Shown here: in pieces, positions 1 through 7,121 of the stretch
Layout: each line of letters opens with the position of its first letter
How positions within the stretch are numbered: the first letter of the stretch is position 1
Assembly: GCA_035294305.1 (NCBI GenBank)
Contig: DATGLD010000048.1
Location: 434,001-498,000, forward strand
DNA: 64,000 bases
Direction of reading: 5' to 3'
DNA from: DASRBN01 sp035294305
Lineage (GTDB): Bacteria; Chloroflexota; Ktedonobacteria; Ktedonobacterales; Ktedonobacteraceae
Position numbers and translations under genes: made by a program
Notes under the pieces: model-generated
Seen by the model: the letters and a program-made list of their open reading frames with translations, nothing else
Told to the model about the DNA's origin: nothing
The model's database searches: none

Positions 1-654
1 GCAGACAAAGCCAACGCGCTGCTGCAGCTATTTCCCCCCGGAGAAGAGGGAGGCAGCGGGCTGGCCGACGTACTGACCGGGAGGGTGAACCCGAGCGGCC
101 GCCTGCCGGTTAGCATTCCTCGCTCGGTGGGGCAGATTCCAAACTATGCCGCTACACGCGCCGGAGGCGATCACGTGATGTTCTTCGGCGATTATATCGA
201 TTCGCCGGTAACCCCACTATTTGCCTTCGGGCATGGCTTGAACTATACCAGCTTTGCCTACAGCGATCTTCGCATACAGGCGACGACGACGACTGAACCG
301 ATCGAGGTCTCGATCCAGGTAGGTAATAGCGGCGAGCGCACGGGTGAGGAGGTAGTACAATTATATTATCGAGATGTGGTTGCTTCCGTTGCTCGTCCCC
401 AACGCATGTTGCTCGGTTTCGCGCGCGTTGCTCTCGCACCTGGACAGACGCGGCGGGTAATATTTAGCGTACATCCATCGCGGCTCGCCTTTTATGATCC
501 ATGCATGCGGTTTGTTACTGAGCCTGGAGATTTCACTTTCAGCGTTGGAAGCTCTTCCAGCGATATACGAGATGAGAAGACTGTAACGCTTGATGGGTCG
601 GTCGCTGAGTACCGGCAGCGCGAAATTGTGGACACGAAAGTGACGATTGAGTGA
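1..654 (+). CDS. Glycoside hydrolase family 3 beta-glucosidase-like protein, 3' part only
   Basis: The reading frame is open from the left edge of the window, so the N-terminus, with the (beta/alpha)8 domain and the nucleophile, is missing. About 217 residues are visible. The first 40 match the end of the GH3 C-terminal domain, with the typical PGEEGG, ADVLTG and NPSGRLP motifs. Then comes a fibronectin type III-like domain (about residues 95-180) with the usual GEEVVQLYYRD and RPQRMLLGF stretches. Enzymes of this family release terminal sugars from beta-glucosides or xylosides. The substrate cannot be told from this piece. An internal ATG at 85 lies inside the conserved domain and is not the start. 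The next gene is a transposon gene, so nothing more can be learned downstream. Confidence 0.9.
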   Translation, partial: ADKANALLQLFPPGEEGGSGLADVLTGRVNPSGRLPVSIPRSVGQIPNYAATRAGGDHVMFFGDYIDSPVTPLFAFGHGLNYTSFAYSDLRIQATTTTEPIEVSIQVGNSGERTGEEVVQLYYRDVVASVARPQRMLLGFARVALAPGQTRRVIFSVHPSRLAFYDPCMRFVTEPGDFTFSVGSSSSDIRDEKTVTLDGSVAEYRQREIVDTKVTIE

Positions 655-788
655 TCTATCAGGTTTCGGAGTCTGAATGAAAGGGGTTATTTGAAGAGAG
701 CATGGCACTATACTCATCTGCTGAGGTATTCTTTTCTTTATGACCTACATCTCCGAGCATTACAAAGGCGATGCACACGGCGGCCATG

Positions 789-861
789 ATGGTAAATCAG
801 GAAATCTTTCGCATCTTCTGAGGTATACGGTGGCATGCACCGGCACTATGTGATTTACCAT
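789..861. repeat. 11-bp inverted repeat near the left end of the tnpB element
   Basis: ATGGTAAATCA at 789-799 is repeated exactly in inverted orientation at 851-861, 51 bases apart. It sits just outside the left-end hairpin of the tnpB element. It could be an end structure of the element or of a lost relative. Nothing in it codes convincingly for protein. Confidence 0.4.
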
Positions 862-879
862 CCGTGCCGTAAGGTCCCT

Positions 880-1036
880 GGCTTGAGCTCTGTCTTTTAT
901 ACACATTTTACAAACCAATTTTGTGAAAGAGCGCTGCAAAACAGTATGTATTGTAGAGTTCATTTCAAACTCTACAATAGAAAGTGCGTTAACAGGCATC
1001 TCCAGAAAAATGTGTATAAAAGACAGGGCTTGAGCT
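880..1036. mobile_element. 137-bp MITE with Tn5/IS50-like ends and 10-bp target duplication
   Basis: The element runs from 890 to 1026. Its two ends are perfect 20-bp inverted repeats, CTGTCTTTTATACACATTTT and its complement. The first 19 bases differ from the Tn5 mosaic end at only two positions, which points to the IS4/IS50 transposase family. On both sides lies the same 10-bp sequence GGCTTGAGCT (880-889 and 1027-1036), a clean target-site duplication. The interior has no gene but contains an 11-bp hairpin at 950-978. It must be moved in trans; no matching transposase gene is in this window. It landed inside the left-end hairpin of the tnpB element. Confidence 0.88.
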
Positions 1037-1099
1037 AGAGGGATGGAAGGCACGCTCCTTTCGTTTGACAACGCTTATGCTTTGTGCTAGAATGCTCGT

Positions 1100-2230
1100 G
1101 TGCGTAAGATGTTGGAGTACCGGATATACCCGACCAAGAAACAGAACACTCGGTTGCAAGAGACCTTGGACGAATGCCGCTGGCTCTACAATCATTTGCT
1201 GCAAAAACGCAAGGAAACCTACGAGCAGACCGGCACAAACCTGCGTCTCTATCAGCAACACGCCACTTTCCCGATCCTCAAAGCCGAACGCCCTTCCCTC
1301 AGTACCGTCCATTCGCAAGTGTTGCAGAATGTTGCTGTTCACCTTGATCTGGCATTCAAAGCCTTTTTTAGACGGGTGAAAGCAGGAGAGAAGCCCGGCT
1401 ATCCCCGTTTCCGTGGGAAAGGCCGGTATGATAGCCTCACCTTCCCACAATCCGGTTTCAAGCTTGACGAGCAGGGCAAACTCTACGTCTCGGGTATCGG
1501 ACATCTCAAGATTGTTCTGCATCGCCCCCTCACGGGCACGATTAAAATCCTCACCATCCGCCGTTCCGCGACCTCCAAGTGGTACGCTTGCTTCTCTGTC
1601 GAGTATGAACCGGAGCGGCTTCCTGCTCATCCCTCTCAGGTGGGGATCGATGTGGGCTTGAAAACGTTTGCTACCCTTTCTGATGCCACTGATATAGAAA
1701 ACCCGCGTTTCTTCAGGAAGGAAGAAAAAGCTCTGGGGAAAGTGCAACGCAAGCACTCCAAGCTTGCGAAAGGCACTCCAGAGCGGCGCAAACACCGCAA
1801 GGCCGTCGCCCGTGTGCATGAGCGGATCGCTTTCAAGCGGGAGAATTTCACGCATCAAGAGAGTCGAAAGATCGTCAATGCCTATGGCTTCATTGCCATC
1901 GAAGACTTGCAGGTGAACCGCATGGTTCATCAGCATGGCCTTGCCAAAAGTATTCATGATGCCTCGTGGTCGCGTTTCTTTGCGCAAGTGTCCTACAAAG
2001 CGGAAGAAGCTGGTAGAATCTTTGTCAAAGTCAACCCGGCCTATACGAGTCAGACCTGCAGTCAGTGTGGACACCGGCAACCGATGCCCCTTGATCTTCG
2101 GATATTCGCTTGTCCGTGCTGTCATGTGCATCTTGATCGAGACCTCAATGCGACCAGAAACATCAAAGCTTTGGGACTACAAAGCGTGGGTTTGTCCCTA
2201 GAAGCCCCCGGCTTGAGCCGTGGGGAGTAG
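1100..2230 (+). CDS. tnpB: TnpB, RNA-guided nuclease of an IS200/IS605-type element
   Basis: A 376-residue protein starting at GTG. It has the N-terminal helical OrfB region, then a RuvC-like nuclease: first Asp in GIDVG (D184), Glu in IAIED (E268) and the last Asp in the DRDLNAT motif (D346 or D348). A zinc finger lies between the last two, with CSQC (C320, C323) and CPCC (C338, C341). All catalytic and zinc positions are present, so the protein may be active. TnpB proteins cut DNA guided by an omega RNA read from the 3' end of their own element. The last residues (SLEAPGLSRGE) are the translation of the right-end hairpin, as in most family members. There is no tnpA beside it. A MITE lies about 70 bp upstream and may have altered its promoter. 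Confidence 0.93.
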   Translation: MRKMLEYRIYPTKKQNTRLQETLDECRWLYNHLLQKRKETYEQTGTNLRLYQQHATFPILKAERPSLSTVHSQVLQNVAVHLDLAFKAFFRRVKAGEKPGYPRFRGKGRYDSLTFPQSGFKLDEQGKLYVSGIGHLKIVLHRPLTGTIKILTIRRSATSKWYACFSVEYEPERLPAHPSQVGIDVGLKTFATLSDATDIENPRFFRKEEKALGKVQRKHSKLAKGTPERRKHRKAVARVHERIAFKRENFTHQESRKIVNAYGFIAIEDLQVNRMVHQHGLAKSIHDASWSRFFAQVSYKAEEAGRIFVKVNPAYTSQTCSQCGHRQPMPLDLRIFACPCCHVHLDRDLNATRNIKALGLQSVGLSLEAPGLSRGE

Positions 2231-2245
2231 TCACTGTATTGACGC
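2060..2245 (+). ncRNA. Predicted omega RNA (TnpB guide RNA) at the tnpB 3' end
   Basis: Family knowledge: omega RNA overlaps the 3' end of tnpB and ends at the right-end hairpin, with the guide being the flanking DNA just beyond. Here a GC-rich hairpin (CCCC..GGCTTGAGCC..GGGG, about 2203-2226) overlaps the stop codon as expected. The 5' boundary is only an estimate. The guide would begin near 2232-2245. Confidence 0.45.
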
Positions 2246-2284
2246 GGAATACTGCCCCAACCATGGACTTGAATTAATTCGTCT

Positions 2285-2370
2285 GGAAAGCCCGCTAGGG
2301 ACAGTGCCTGGTGCCTGTCCTTTTGCCCCTATGCGGACAGGGACAAGCCGCTGCCCCTAGCGGGCTTTCC
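2285..2370. repeat. Long palindromic intergenic repeat (family A)
   Basis: Outer arms of 16 bp at 2285-2300 and 2355-2370 are perfect complements. A second pair inside (CCTGTCC at 2314-2320 and GGACAGG at 2335-2341) continues the hairpin. The core words GGACAG, GCCTGG and CTGTCC recur in palindromes at 12926-12993 and 52455-52539. It separates the tnpB element from the next gene and could act as a terminator or RNA-stabilising hairpin. Confidence 0.65.
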
Positions 2371-2506
2371 CTGAGTCTGACAAGCGGCAGGTGATATGAC
2401 TTTCATGCCGGCGCTGGTAACGGGGCAGAGCGTCGTTGCTATTTCGCAGTATGTCTTTGCCAGGGTGGGCAGGGACAAGATCACTATACTATAAGGAGGA
2501 ACTAGT

Positions 2507-3229
2507 ATGGCACAACTGAACGGAGCACAGATCACGTGGTTAGGACATGCGACATTCAAGGTGAGGACACCGCAGAACAAAGTGATTTTGATTGATCCCT
2601 GGATTGAGGGGAATCCTAAGAGTCCGGCTGAAGCCAGGCAGCTCGATAAAGTGGATCTGATCCTGGTCACGCATGGACATTCCGATCATATCAATGATGT
2701 CGTGCCAATCGCGAAGAAGTTTCATTCCCAGGTGCTGGCTATGGTGGAGACCGCAGGCTGGATCGGCTCGCAGGGAGTCGAAAATGTGACGGGCTTCAAT
2801 ATTGGAGGCAGTGTGAACGTCCAGGGGATTACGATTTCCATGACCCCGGCATTCCACTCTTCAGGCATCAGCGGCCAGGGAGAGGAGACGGTGTATGGAG
2901 GCGAGCCGGTCGGCTATGTGATCGAGTTGGAGAACGGCCTCAAGTTGTATCATGCGGGCGACACCTGCGCTTTTGGAGATATGCAATTGATTCGCGAGCT
3001 GTACGCGCCTGATATTGCTATGCTGCCCATCGGCGATTTCTACACGATGGGACCGAAAGGGGCGGCACTGGCGGTACGTTTGCTGGGTGTGAAGCATGTC
3101 ATCCCCATGCACTACGGCACTTTCCCCATCCTGATCGGTACGCCAGCACAATTGAAGGACGAATTGGGCAAACTGGGCCTGGAGAGCGTCGAGGTGATTG
3201 AAATGACGCCAGGGCAGACTATTGCCTAG
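2507..3229 (+). CDS. Metallo-beta-lactamase-fold hydrolase, UPF0173 family
   Basis: A 240-residue protein with a strong ribosome site (AAGGAGG) before the ATG. The metallo-beta-lactamase signature HGHSDH is at residues 56-61, with a conserved His at residue 14 (GHATF) and further metal-ligand candidates at HAGDT and IPMHYGTFP. The length and the ITWLGHATF start are typical of the UPF0173 metal-dependent hydrolases, a family of still uncertain substrate. The protein is expected to be cytoplasmic. It stands alone between two palindromic repeats, the downstream one probably serving as its terminator. Confidence 0.9.
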   Translation: MAQLNGAQITWLGHATFKVRTPQNKVILIDPWIEGNPKSPAEARQLDKVDLILVTHGHSDHINDVVPIAKKFHSQVLAMVETAGWIGSQGVENVTGFNIGGSVNVQGITISMTPAFHSSGISGQGEETVYGGEPVGYVIELENGLKLYHAGDTCAFGDMQLIRELYAPDIAMLPIGDFYTMGPKGAALAVRLLGVKHVIPMHYGTFPILIGTPAQLKDELGKLGLESVEVIEMTPGQTIA

Positions 3230-3260
3230 ATTTCAATCCCGGATTCGCGGCAGAGGCAAG

Positions 3261-3306
3261 GGCAGAGGGCGACCACAAGGGCGCGCCCTTGTGGTCGCCC
3301 TCTGCC
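3261..3306. repeat. Perfect 46-bp palindrome (family B repeat), possible terminator
   Basis: The 46 bases from 3261 to 3306 read the same on both strands, with the core GGGCGACCACAAGGGCGCGC. It is the most symmetrical copy of a repeat family whose half (GGGCGACCACAAGGG) recurs at about 15626, 27604 and, as CACCAGGGTCCC variants, inside the lysJK gene. It lies 31 bp after the stop codon of the UPF0173 gene. Confidence 0.8.
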
Positions 3307-3453
3307 AGGCCATTCATTAAAAGCTGGGATGACTCATGTTTAGAGAAGTTTATCCTTACACATGGGATAGTCAAATATGACAGAAGATGTCATCATGCCA
3401 GTCTATACTGTTCATAGCAAATTTATTGCAGGTTATTCACCTAGGAGGTTGCT

Positions 3454-4314
3454 ATGCAGTATGGTCTTGCTCTTCCTAATGGCGGGGTGTGCGGAGATGC
3501 ACGGGTGCTGGCCGAGTTAGGGCGCCTGGCGGAAAAGGTGGGATGGGATGGAGTGTTTGTCGAGGATTATATTGTGCATCAGAGCGATGGCGCGGTGCCG
3601 ACATGCGATCCATGGATTGCGCTGGCGGCGATGGCTGTTGGTACGAAACGAGCGCGCTTAGGCACGTCGGTGACGCCGCTGAGCAGACGAAGGCCCTGGA
3701 AGGTGGCGCGCGAGGCGGTGGCGCTGGATCAATTATCGAATGGGCGCTTTATGCTGGGTGTGGGTTCGGGTGATGCTGGTGAGGCGGGGTTCAATCGCGT
3801 CAATGAAGTGAGAGGGGCGAAAGAACGAGCGAAAATGCTGGACGAGGCGCTGGATATTATCGCGGGACTGTGGAGCGGAGAACCTTTCAGTTACGCCGGG
3901 CAATACTTTCAGGTAAATGAGATGACCTTTTTGCCTACGCCGATGCAAAAGCCGCGTATCCCAATCATTGTAGGTGGCGGCTGGCCGCTGAAAGGACCAT
4001 CGCTGCGGGCGGCGCGTTACGATGGGTGTTGCCTCTACAAGCAGCACGAGCCGGGCGATTCTAGCGATTGGACGCCGAATGAAGTGCGCGAACTGCGGAT
4101 GTTCATGGAGAGTCATAGGAGCGAGCAGCAAGGGGCAAAACCATATGAGGTTATGCTGGGTGGGCGGAGCCGCGCCGAAGATTGGGAGCAAGACCGCGCC
4201 TTGATCAAGTCGCTGGCCGAGGCGGGAGCTACCTGGTGGGTGGAGTATGTGCCTGCCGGCGAGTTAGATGCAATGCGCGAGGCTGTGATACGAGGCCCGC
4301 TGCGGATTGAGTAG
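3454..4314 (+). CDS. LLM-class flavin-dependent oxidoreductase
   Basis: A 286-residue luciferase-like monooxygenase-fold protein with a ribosome site AGGAGG just upstream. The N-terminus (MQYGLALPNGG), the segment ALDQLSNGRFMLGVGSGD and the motif PIIVGGGWP are hallmarks of FMN- or F420-dependent enzymes of this superfamily. They oxidise or reduce diverse small molecules in the cytoplasm. The residues do not settle which cofactor or substrate is used. The gene stands alone and converges on a glyoxalase-fold gene. A hairpin at 4330-4376 lies between them. Confidence 0.87.
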   Translation: MQYGLALPNGGVCGDARVLAELGRLAEKVGWDGVFVEDYIVHQSDGAVPTCDPWIALAAMAVGTKRARLGTSVTPLSRRRPWKVAREAVALDQLSNGRFMLGVGSGDAGEAGFNRVNEVRGAKERAKMLDEALDIIAGLWSGEPFSYAGQYFQVNEMTFLPTPMQKPRIPIIVGGGWPLKGPSLRAARYDGCCLYKQHEPGDSSDWTPNEVRELRMFMESHRSEQQGAKPYEVMLGGRSRAEDWEQDRALIKSLAEAGATWWVEYVPAGELDAMREAVIRGPLRIE

Positions 4315-4329
4315 CTGGCTCAACATGTC

Positions 4330-4376
4330 TTCAGGAATGGAAGAGAGCAGTGACAGCGTTTTCTTCCATTCCTGAA
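4330..4376. terminator. Bidirectional hairpin between two converging genes
   Basis: TTCAGGAATGGAAGA at 4330-4344 pairs perfectly with its complement at 4362-4376 (15-bp stem, 17-nt loop). It sits between the stop codons of the flavin enzyme (plus) and the VOC protein (minus), the usual place for a shared terminator. There is no long T-tract, so efficiency is uncertain. Confidence 0.6.
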
Positions 4377-4403
4377 TTTGCCGCATGAACTTCTAAATGC
4401 TGG

Positions 4404-4784
4404 TTAGGCACGTTTGGGGAGTTGCTGCAAGGACCAGCGATTGCCATCGGGATCGCTAAAGTAGACGAAATGCCCCCAATCCTGCACGTCAACCTCGCTG
4501 ACTTCCGCGCCTCGTTTGAGCAACTCCTCACGGATGGCTCTCACGTCCTCAACCACCATTTGCAGCCCTTTTTGCGATCCTGGCTGCATATCTGTAATTC
4601 CAATTCCAATGGCAATCGAGCAGGCGGAGCCTTGAGGGGTCAATTGAACGAAGCGCAGGCCTTCGCGGACTTGAAAGTCATAGTCAGCGTTAAAACCGAT
4701 CTTTTCTGTATAAAAGGCTTTGGCACGGTCAACATCGGAAACGGGGACGATAACCAGTTCGAGTTTCATCTGCATGTTGGTCAT
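4404..4784 (-). CDS. VOC-family (glyoxalase/bleomycin-resistance fold) protein
   Basis: A 126-residue single-domain protein with the pattern LVIVPVSDVDRAKAFYTEKIGF at the N-terminus and VYFSDPDGNRWSLQQLP at the C-terminus, typical of the vicinal oxygen chelate superfamily. Such proteins bind a metal or a small ligand as dimers. Roles range from lyase to drug-binding protein and cannot be chosen here. A ribosome site (GAAAGAGG) precedes the ATG. It stands alone. Confidence 0.87.
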   Translation of the reverse strand: MTNMQMKLELVIVPVSDVDRAKAFYTEKIGFNADYDFQVREGLRFVQLTPQGSACSIAIGIGITDMQPGSQKGLQMVVEDVRAIREELLKRGAEVSEVDVQDWGHFVYFSDPDGNRWSLQQLPKRA

Positions 4785-4904
4785 GATTGTTTTCCTCTTT
4801 CTCTGTAGTTGATACTTAACGACGTTTCTGGTTTAAGTATAAGCGGGAAAGAGGACAGAATCGACCATCCTTTATGGGAATATAGCATCTTTATTCCTAT
4901 CCGG

Positions 4905-5300
4905 TCACTTGATGCTCGAAGCAAGCGCAGCCAGGCCCGCTTCAATCGCTTCGATGGCATTCTTGCTGCTGGCCCCCAATCCATGCCGTGTAGCAAGCCA
5001 TGCCGCTTCATTATACGTCAGCCACACGCATCCCTCTTCATCTTCCCAGGCAAGTGCCTTGACTGGAAGATCAATCCCAGCAGTTTGCTTGTCTTGCATG
5101 AGTGGAGTACCACCCCTGGGATGGCCGAAGATGAGCAATTCCGTTGGACGAAGTTTCAGATCGACTTCTTCAGCATTGCTCGCATGATTGATCCGAGCAA
5201 AGACCAGTAGCCCCGCTTCTGTGAGGGCCGACGTCAAGCGATCGAGCGTCTCGCTCACACTGAACCTGCTTGCAACCGTGACCAGGCCATTACTACTCAC
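4905..5300 (-). CDS. DUF302 domain protein
   Basis: A 131-residue protein starting at GTG, six bases after the ribosome site AAGGAGG. The whole protein matches the DUF302 pattern: GLVTVASRFSV, then FARINHASNAEEV, then RPTELLIFGHPRGGTPLM, and WLTYNEAAWLATRHG near the end. DUF302 proteins are small and cytoplasmic, with no settled biochemical role. The gene lies just downstream of the lysine operon on the same strand, 33 bp beyond the homoisocitrate dehydrogenase stop. It has its own ribosome site, so co-transcription is possible. Confidence 0.87.
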   Translation of the reverse strand: MSSNGLVTVASRFSVSETLDRLTSALTEAGLLVFARINHASNAEEVDLKLRPTELLIFGHPRGGTPLMQDKQTAGIDLPVKALAWEDEEGCVWLTYNEAAWLATRHGLGASSKNAIEAIEAGLAALASSIK

Positions 5301-5333
5301 ATGTTTCCTCCTTGTTCGCGTGATCTCCTCTCA

Positions 5334-6455
5334 TCATAGCATATTTGGTTCTGCCACTAACCGCTCCCGCACCGCCCCCACCAATTCCATCGTCCCTGCA
5401 TTCCCACCCTGATCGCGTGTCAAGACGTCCTCATCAAGGTACACCCTGGCTATCGCGTACTCCAATCTGCGGGCCTCTTCGCCATAGCCGAGATAGTCGA
5501 GCAACATGACGCCAGATAATAACATAGCGGTGGGATTGATGATGCCTTTACCGGCGATGTCGGGTGCGGAACCGTGTACAGGCTCGAAGTAGGCGTAGTG
5601 GGTACCACAGCAGGCGCTGGGAGAGAGGCCAAGGCCGCCGATGCTGCCACTGGCGGTATCGGCGAGGATGTCGCCATGCTCGTTGGAGAGGACAACCACA
5701 TCGAGCGTTTTGGGGTCGGCAATCATACGGCGGGCCAGGTCGTCGATGAGAAATTCCTGGTAGCTCAGGCCGGGATATGAACGGACGGTTTCGCGCACGA
5801 TTTCGCGCAGGCGTCCATCGGTGCGCGGCAATATCGAGTATTTGGCTCCCAGGGTCACGCGGCCAGGATAACCATTGGCCTGGCGGTACAGAGCCAACTG
5901 GCAGGCGGCGGTAGCCATGCGATGCATCTGTTCCTCGGTATAGATGCGGACGGCGTAGCTCCCTCGTTTTTCCACCGGGGGTGCCTGCCACCATGTGCTG
6001 CTGCTGGATAAGGAAGCCAACTCCGAAAGATCTCCTTCGCGGGGCGGATACATGCCTTCCAGGTTATCGCGCACGATGATGTAATCGATGCGTTCAGGAT
6101 GCAGCATCGGGCTATTGTAACCTGGATACCAGCGCACGGGGCGGATATTGACGTAGGTTTCTTTGCCCCAACGCAAATACCAGAGAACGGGCCTGCTGGG
6201 CCCGCCGCTTGCGCCAAAAAGGGTACAGTCCGCCGCATCTATTGCCTCCCGCGTTTCAGTAGGGAATGCATCGCCGAAGCGATTCAGGGCTTCGCGTCCG
6301 CTGAGGGCCTCGATGAAGCATATACTGGGAGCGAGCAGGCTCAGCGTCTCTATGGTAGGACGCATGACTTCAGGCGCGGCATCGTCTCCGGCGACAACGC
6401 AGACTGTTGGAGGTAATGCGAGCGGCTCCTTCCTGGCGAAGAGCTTTGGGATCAT
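5334..6455 (-). CDS. Homoisocitrate dehydrogenase (isopropylmalate dehydrogenase family)
   Basis: A 373-residue member of the beta-decarboxylating dehydrogenase family. Visible motifs are the substrate-site VRDNLEGMYPPREGD, the lysine/tyrosine region, and EPVHGSAPDIAGKGIINP near residue 300 for NAD and metal binding. In this operon it should oxidise homoisocitrate to 2-oxoadipate, the last step of the first half of the alpha-aminoadipate lysine route. The sequence alone cannot exclude 3-isopropylmalate or isocitrate as substrate; the assignment rests on the neighbours. Its ATG overlaps the stop of the homoaconitase small subunit by four bases (ATGA), a sign of translational coupling. It is the last gene of the lysine operon. 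Confidence 0.82.
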   Translation of the reverse strand: MIPKLFARKEPLALPPTVCVVAGDDAAPEVMRPTIETLSLLAPSICFIEALSGREALNRFGDAFPTETREAIDAADCTLFGASGGPSRPVLWYLRWGKETYVNIRPVRWYPGYNSPMLHPERIDYIIVRDNLEGMYPPREGDLSELASLSSSSTWWQAPPVEKRGSYAVRIYTEEQMHRMATAACQLALYRQANGYPGRVTLGAKYSILPRTDGRLREIVRETVRSYPGLSYQEFLIDDLARRMIADPKTLDVVVLSNEHGDILADTASGSIGGLGLSPSACCGTHYAYFEPVHGSAPDIAGKGIINPTAMLLSGVMLLDYLGYGEEARRLEYAIARVYLDEDVLTRDQGGNAGTMELVGAVRERLVAEPNML

Positions 6456-6940
6456 CGCAGTGTTCCTTCCTGGCGGATGTATTCGATAATGCCACCAGCA
6501 GCGACGATGCGCGCGACGAAGGGGTCTAATGGCTCCGCCTGGAATGTCTGCCCGGTGGTCCGGTTGGAAATGATGCCGCGCGCGAGATCGACCTCCATTT
6601 CCTGCCCATCGGCGCTATTCAGCACGGCCTCTTCGCAGATCAGCACGGGCAGGCCGATATTGACGGCATTGCGATAAAAGATACGCGCGAAACTGCGCGC
6701 TATGACGACCTGCACGCCGCAGGCCTGGATGGCTGCCGGGGCGTGTTCACGCGATGAGCCACAACCGAAGTTATGGCCCGCCATGACTATGTCGCCTGGC
6801 CGCACCTGCCGGGCAAATTCGGGCAATACTTCGCAGAGACAATAACGCGCCAGTTGCGCGCGGTCGGTTGTGACGTTATAGCGTCCGGGAATAATGACAT
6901 CAGTGTTGACGTTGTCGCCAAGCTTCCAGATACGTCCCAT
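6452..6940 (-). CDS. Homoaconitase small subunit
   Basis: A 162-residue LeuD-like swivel-domain subunit. The start IWKLGDNVNTDVIIPGRY and the signature GHNFGCGSSREHAP are those of aconitase-superfamily small subunits. The substrate-recognition loop after GRY reads NVTTD. With the large subunit it should convert homocitrate to homoisocitrate. The gene follows the large subunit after a 181-bp gap filled with repeat DNA, and it is coupled by a 4-base overlap to the dehydrogenase downstream. An isopropylmalate isomerase role is the main alternative, but the surrounding lysine genes argue against it. Confidence 0.85.
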   Translation of the reverse strand: MGRIWKLGDNVNTDVIIPGRYNVTTDRAQLARYCLCEVLPEFARQVRPGDIVMAGHNFGCGSSREHAPAAIQACGVQVVIARSFARIFYRNAVNIGLPVLICEEAVLNSADGQEMEVDLARGIISNRTTGQTFQAEPLDPFVARIVAAGGIIEYIRQEGTLR

Positions 6941-6984
6941 GATGGTTGCTTCCTTTCGTTTTGTTCGATTGAGATAATCCCTGA

Positions 6985-7110
6985 GAGGGCTAGACGAGTG
7001 CGAACCTCCTGGAGGGCGACCTCAAGGGTCCCCACACCACTTCCCTACCACCCCCGCCCTTACAAGGACTACGAGGCTGCTCCGCAGCAGCACGGAGTCA
7101 TAAATAACAC
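6985..7110. repeat. Degenerate family B repeat between homoaconitase genes
   Basis: The gap between the two homoaconitase subunit genes contains GGAGGGCGACCTCAAGGGTC (from about 7011), then CCACCCCCGCCCTTACAAGG and a small hairpin (GCTGCTCCGCAGCAGC, about 7076-7091). The same order of words is found in the lysJK linker. It splits two genes that are usually adjacent in this pathway and may affect the subunit ratio. Confidence 0.6.
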
Positions 7111-7121
7111 GCTCTATATAG

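Larger units (their letters stand above)
870..2245 (+). mobile_element. IS200/IS605-type element carrying tnpB only
   Basis: A single tnpB gene (1100-2230) is flanked by two imperfect palindromes that share the core GGCTTGAGC. The left one lies around 875-889 and continues at 1037-1042 (interrupted by a MITE). The right one is at about 2203-2226, overlapping the tnpB stop codon. Subterminal hairpins of this kind are normal for IS200/IS605 ends, which are cut as single strands and lack terminal inverted repeats. No TnpA (Y1 transposase) gene is present, so this is an IS1341-like, probably non-autonomous copy. The exact outer boundaries are estimates. Confidence 0.6.

Noticed and set aside
820..895. 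Possible remnant of a Y1 transposase (HRHYVIYHPCRK) before tnpB
   Set aside because: The peptide faintly resembles TnpA wording, but it is too short, lacks the catalytic Tyr and HUH motif, and is cut by the MITE.
989..2131. 380-codon open frame on the minus strand opposite tnpB
   Set aside because: It lies fully antisense to a gene with all TnpB motifs, shows no family motif itself and has no ribosome site.
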